A stretch of DNA of 64,000 nucleotides from Eunapius fragilis (lineage: Eukaryota > Porifera > Demospongiae > Spongillida > Spongillidae): positions 4,202,489 to 4,266,488 of the forward strand of contig OY811993.1 in the NCBI GenBank assembly GCA_963681505.1, read 5' to 3'. Below, one piece after another: positions 60,156 to 64,000 of the stretch. The notes beneath the pieces are model-generated. The model worked only from the letters and a program-made list of their open reading frames with translations, had not been told where the DNA came from and did no database searches. The translations under genes were made by a program, and so were the position numbers. Each line of letters starts with the position of its first letter. Position 1 is the stretch's first letter.

Positions 60156-60966
60156 TTACCTGTATTAACTTATGCGCACAAAGTGAAGCATCGTTCCTAC
60201 TTGAACCGAAATGGTATTTAATTAGTGCCCCATGCACAGATTTAGAATACAACTTTTTTATAATAAGCCCCCCCCCCCCCTTTCAAAAAATCCTGGATCC
60301 GCCCCTGAGCCCAGCTCAGCACACTTCACATCATTAGCTCTGTGCTTGCGTTCCTCAGCTGATCGGGCGGCTGTACCTGTGTTAGCACTAGCCTCAGATA
60401 AGTTGGCAGATGATAGGGGAGAAGTAACTGTAAAGTCAAATGCGGCAGGTTTCCCCCTATCCCAATTGCCCACCAAGATGTCAGCCGGGCGGGAGTTGTT
60501 TTTCCCCTGTGAATTCTGTTTGCCCCTCCACTTCTAGTGCACTTAGTGACGAAATCGAAGTTGGGTTTGTGAACTTGCAATGAATAAGATGTGTTCACCC
60601 ATTCATTTGCGAGTCAATACGGTTCATGAATGCTGGGAGGGGGCATGGTCAAGTGTGGCATTTCATAGAGGGGTGGAAAGAGAAAATATGTGACGGCCGG
60701 GGGGGGGGGGGGGGGCAATGTCCGCCATTTTTGCGTGGCGTCATTACGGATGGCAAGTACCATGAAGTGGCCAGGCTACACGTACCAATCTTTTAAAGGC
60801 AAGAGCTACGTCCAAGGAGAGAGCTGAGCTGGAGGGTAGTGTTATTATTATGTATTTTAGGAAAACTAATTTTCGGATTTTGTTCTAGGGTTTATAACTA
60901 TAAGTATAATAATTGTTGTTCTTATTATTACATGGAACGTTCTATGGGAAAATGGGTCTTGTGGAT

Positions 60967-61247
60967 GTATATATGGGACGGTGTCGAACAAAATCACCCT
61001 TCTGGATAGTTTGTCAAGTTTCAATTTTATATTTCATTTCCCATGAACTCTATCAAATGGTCATTACGCATCCTAAATTGGACTATCCATCATAAAGTTA
61101 TTCTTCACTGAATTTATAATTAGCCATACATCAATGCGAGCGTTACTTTTCTCAGAGATAATATTATCTCTGCTTTTCTTTTGCTTGTCCTGGAAAATTT
61201 GATAAAGTATCATAAGGGTGATTTTGCTTGACTCTGTTCCATATAAT
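60967..61247. repeat. Foldback element with ~52-bp arms (right arm)
   Basis: Mirror of 21350-21630. Confidence 0.5.
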
Positions 61248-61388
61248 TGTAAACGCAAATCGATACCTTCTGAAATATTAACGCTACCGGGTTCCTATGT
61301 TTAACACAGCATACCACTGACACCGTATGTGGAAATCCATTTTGGTGTCTTGCTCATGTGGGGTACCGACGCTACAAGGTCCGATACC

Positions 61389-62148
61389 TGTCACGAAATA
61401 TTCGGTCCGGGTCAAAATTTGGTCCGGCCGGACAAAATATGCTAGCATATTTGGTCCGTCCCCGCTACAAACGGTCCTACTCGAAGCTCATGCGTTTAGA
61501 AGTGCGAAAGCACGTGTAACTGCATCAGAAACTGCTAGAGAGATGTGTGCGGATGAAAAGGATGATCTGCATGGTCGAAAAGCCATGTCTTTACTCGTTT
61601 GATGGGACGTATCCTGAGGGTAGTACCAGCAACGAAAAAGGAGTCATCAGAAGAAAGGCTGCAACGCTTACTTTGAGAGATGGAGAGGTCTTCTACAAAA
61701 AACCAAAAAGAATTCGACTGGGCAAAAGGTAAATATATACACTGCGTGCTCTGTATGGCATCCATGCATTGATGACTTCGATCAAACAGGAGGTATTTGA
61801 AGTCAGATACGTTCGCAGCAGCGAGGAAAGATGCCGCATCTTGAAGGCATGCCTACCATATGGGCACATGGGTGTCAAGCGTACTTCCCATCGCGTTTTA
61901 GAGCGGTTTTTTTGGAAAGGTGTAATAAAGGATATAGAAATTATGCTAAGTGTTGAATAATATCTCTCATTTCTCATTACATGTATATGTTTCTTACACA
62001 GATTCCTGTGACCTCTGTCAAAGGAATCCAGAAACTGTCCATTGCAACACCAGAATTGTTTCCAGTTCCTGTCCATTCACCCTGGCATCACTTGGGCATT
62101 GATTTTGTAGGCCCTATTTCATCTATGACCACCTCGGGAAATAGTTAC
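61389..62148 (+). pseudogene. Truncated Ginger1 fragment (right arm)
   Basis: Mirror of 20449-21208: starts TGTCACGAAATATTCGG, then the YPYY region (FDGTYPEGSTSNEKGVIRRK), GHMGVKRTSHRVLERFFWKG with the zinc-finger region, and LGIDFVGPIS with the first catalytic Asp, then truncated after NSY. One substitution (TSN to TSH) distinguishes it from the left arm. Confidence 0.7.
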
Positions 62149-62266
62149 TACACAGACACCGAACAGACTTTGCAGTGATTCATTCCGCACTTAATTACAC
62201 GATGACGACACTTATGACGACACAATAACTGCATAAACATTCAAAACAAGTCAGAACCCGATCAAT

Positions 62267-63108
62267 TCGCCAGACCCTCTTTCCACGTAGCGGTGATGTA
62301 ATCCACTCGCAGCTGTGGGATTGAGGGTCTGGGTACGAGACTACTTCCTGCGTGCTTTCTGGAACTAGATTGTTTAAGGTATACTGTTTCTCATGCCACA
62401 GTCATAAAAGGACATGTGCCTGTTGGGTGCTTCCGAATTCTTACTAGGCGCGGTGGAATGCACGTTCTCTCGTTGTTTTGAGCCAGGTAATTAGTTATGA
62501 CTACACGATAATTAGTAATACGACGACACAAAATGACACCCCATTTATGTGACGACACAAAGATTGCGTAACACTCGAGGATACACAGAACCAAAATGTT
62601 CGATCTATGCACCAGACCATCTATCCACGTAGCGGTGATGTAATCCATCGGCAGCTGTGGGTTTGATGGTCTGGGTACGAGACTAAAATACCGATAACAT
62701 TTGAACGCTTCACTAAGGCGTCACATACATGCAGCTTAGAGGGCGCGTGGGTTGTCGATAGTCACCGATATTGTCGCTATGCATGTAAAGTTACAGAACA
62801 TCTACACCTTCCGTTTCTTATCACCTTTGAATCCAGCCGCGGTTACGTCGGCTGGCATAACCCGATATCGGTTCGCACGGCCGTAATGTTCTGATTGATC
62901 GGAAACGATAGGTTTTATATATTTAAGTCGGTAATCTACGGTCGTGGAAACGTGATGAGGAAAATTTAATCCTGCATGTAATATACAATACGCCATGCAT
63001 GATACAAAACATCGCTTCCATGAATGAATGATTCAGTTGACAGAGGGCTTCAGTAGCGGATCTAGGGGGCTTGGGTTGGGGGTTTCACCCCCCTTTCCCA
63101 GCCCTTCG
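62267..63108. repeat. Tandem small inverted-repeat elements and dispersed repeat (right arm)
   Basis: Mirror of about 19490-20330: two GGTCTGGGTACGAGACT units (near 62325 and 62668) followed by the dispersed repeat to about 63108. No gene recognised. Confidence 0.45.
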
Positions 63109-63711
63109 ATAACCCCGTTGAAGTTAGCCGCACATTTTACAATGAATAAGTTAACATTCCACTAGCGGCGGGCGGCGGATGTGCGCGTTTGATGACTGTA
63201 CGAAGTTGGTCCACGGTTGTCGATATGACCATTCTAACGGCGATGCTTAGGACATGGTACGTACGCAACGCATCTAAGTCTCAGCTTTCCCCAAACTCAG
63301 AGAATATAATATTAAACGTCCGTGACTATACACGAATAAAATAAAAAATAAAAAATGACACAACATACAACTCATACGCTATGCTCACAGTTCCTAGATG
63401 CTTAAAAAGTCCTTAGTGTAGGACCAATGTATGCGACGGTTCAGAACGGGTCCAAACCAACTGGTCAGTTATTCATGGCTCAGGTCTTACATGTATATGA
63501 AAAGTGCATGCACCACTGGTTTCCAACATTGAGGGACTGAGTTGCACCATGCTCTGAACCACCCATTCATCTTATGAAATAGTGCATTGAACTGAATTCA
63601 TGCAGTGCTATAGTTGTTATGACACAAAACTTTATTCTTTCATGTATATATGTAGGCAGCCAGCATGTGTGCAGATCAGTTCAAATATATTGAAGCAATA
63701 CATTATTCTTC

Positions 63712-64000
63712 ACTGGGGATGGATGCCACCTCTGTAAGTTCTAAAGCAGATCCAGACATTCTGATGACAATTCCCTGTTCCCACAGGGTAGTTGTGTACA
63801 CGTGAGGATGGGGAACCCAACGCCACGCGTAGTTCCCCAATGCCTGGCCAACTTGTGAGTGACCCCCAAATGAAATTATCTTAACTGAAGATGGATGCCA
63901 CCTCTGTAAGTTCTAAAGTGGATCCAGACATTCTGTTGACAGTTCCCTGTTCCCACAGGGTAGTTGTGTACACGTGAGGATGGGGAACCCAACGCCACGC
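63712..64000 (-). repeat. Start of the mirrored satellite array (right arm)
   Basis: Mirror of 18598-18890; about one and a half units before the window ends, so the array probably continues beyond. Confidence 0.85.

Larger units (their letters stand above)
58114..60307. mobile_element. hAT-like element with nested Helitrons (right arm)
   Basis: Mirror of 22291-24488, CAGAGGCGGATCCAGG to TCCTGGATCCGCCCCTG. A few bases shorter because of poly-G/poly-C length differences. Confidence 0.6.
57885..60533 (-). pseudogene. Retroelement-type ORF fragment, split by nested insertion (right arm)
   Basis: Mirror of 22065-24717. The C-terminal piece is 57885-58108, the N-terminal piece 60308-60533. The five-base duplication reads AGCCC at 58109-58113 and 60308-60312. 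Confidence 0.55.
41179..64000. repeat. Right arm of the inverted duplication
   Basis: Reverse complement of 18598-39385, cut by the window end. It contains every feature of the left arm in opposite orientation plus the 2065-bp Helitron-1 copy B. Confidence 0.92.

Overview
The window is eukaryotic and most likely metazoan. It holds a spliced receptor tyrosine kinase gene with short phase-matched introns, many cut-and-paste and rolling-circle-type transposon remnants, satellites and microsatellites, and no bacterial operon structure. Short introns (68 bp in one case), a sushi-like/mucin-like receptor tyrosine kinase and abundant Ginger1-type integrase transposons fit a demosponge such as Amphimedon. 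That placement is inference, not proof.

Layout. 1-12066 is a transposon graveyard with three Ginger1-type (Gypsy-integrase-related) DNA transposons. A copy ending in Ulp1 protease plus PHD finger (156-3224, minus) and a copy ending in an OTU protease with recognisable terminal inverted repeats (3279-6871, minus) sit head to tail. A decayed plus-strand Ulp1 copy (6951-12066) is split by a 2.05 kb Helitron-like element (9832-11878). 12067-15014 carries two intronless, GC-rich NAD(P)-binding oxidoreductase genes (SDR-A, SDR-B); the block is directly duplicated at 25007-27938. 16410-18890 holds two facing arrays of a ~180 bp satellite.

From about 18598 to 64000 the window is a giant inverted duplication. 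The left arm (18598-39385) is nearly identical to the reverse complement of the right arm (41179-64000), separated by a 1.6 kb unique spacer and a 200-N gap. Each arm holds a truncated Ginger1 fragment, a four-level transposon nest, the SDR-A/SDR-B pair, a foldback element, the receptor tyrosine kinase gene and a decayed hAT transposon. Because of the gap, the arms may be two haplotypes joined by the assembler; the sequence alone cannot decide. The largest arm difference is a 2065 bp Helitron-like copy (53952-56016) present only on the right.

Most notable is that Helitron-like family (here Helitron-1). Three insertion sites can be reconstructed to the base: a broken Ulp1 reading frame, the other palindrome arm, and a sister repeat. 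All show insertion between A and T with no target-site duplication. Its 3-prime end is a 283-nt hairpin with 129-bp arms. Between subfamilies the arms differ at eight positions, and all eight changes are mirrored in the opposite arm. Between two copies the 25-nt loop is exactly inverted. This suggests that the hairpin arms are continually recopied from each other.
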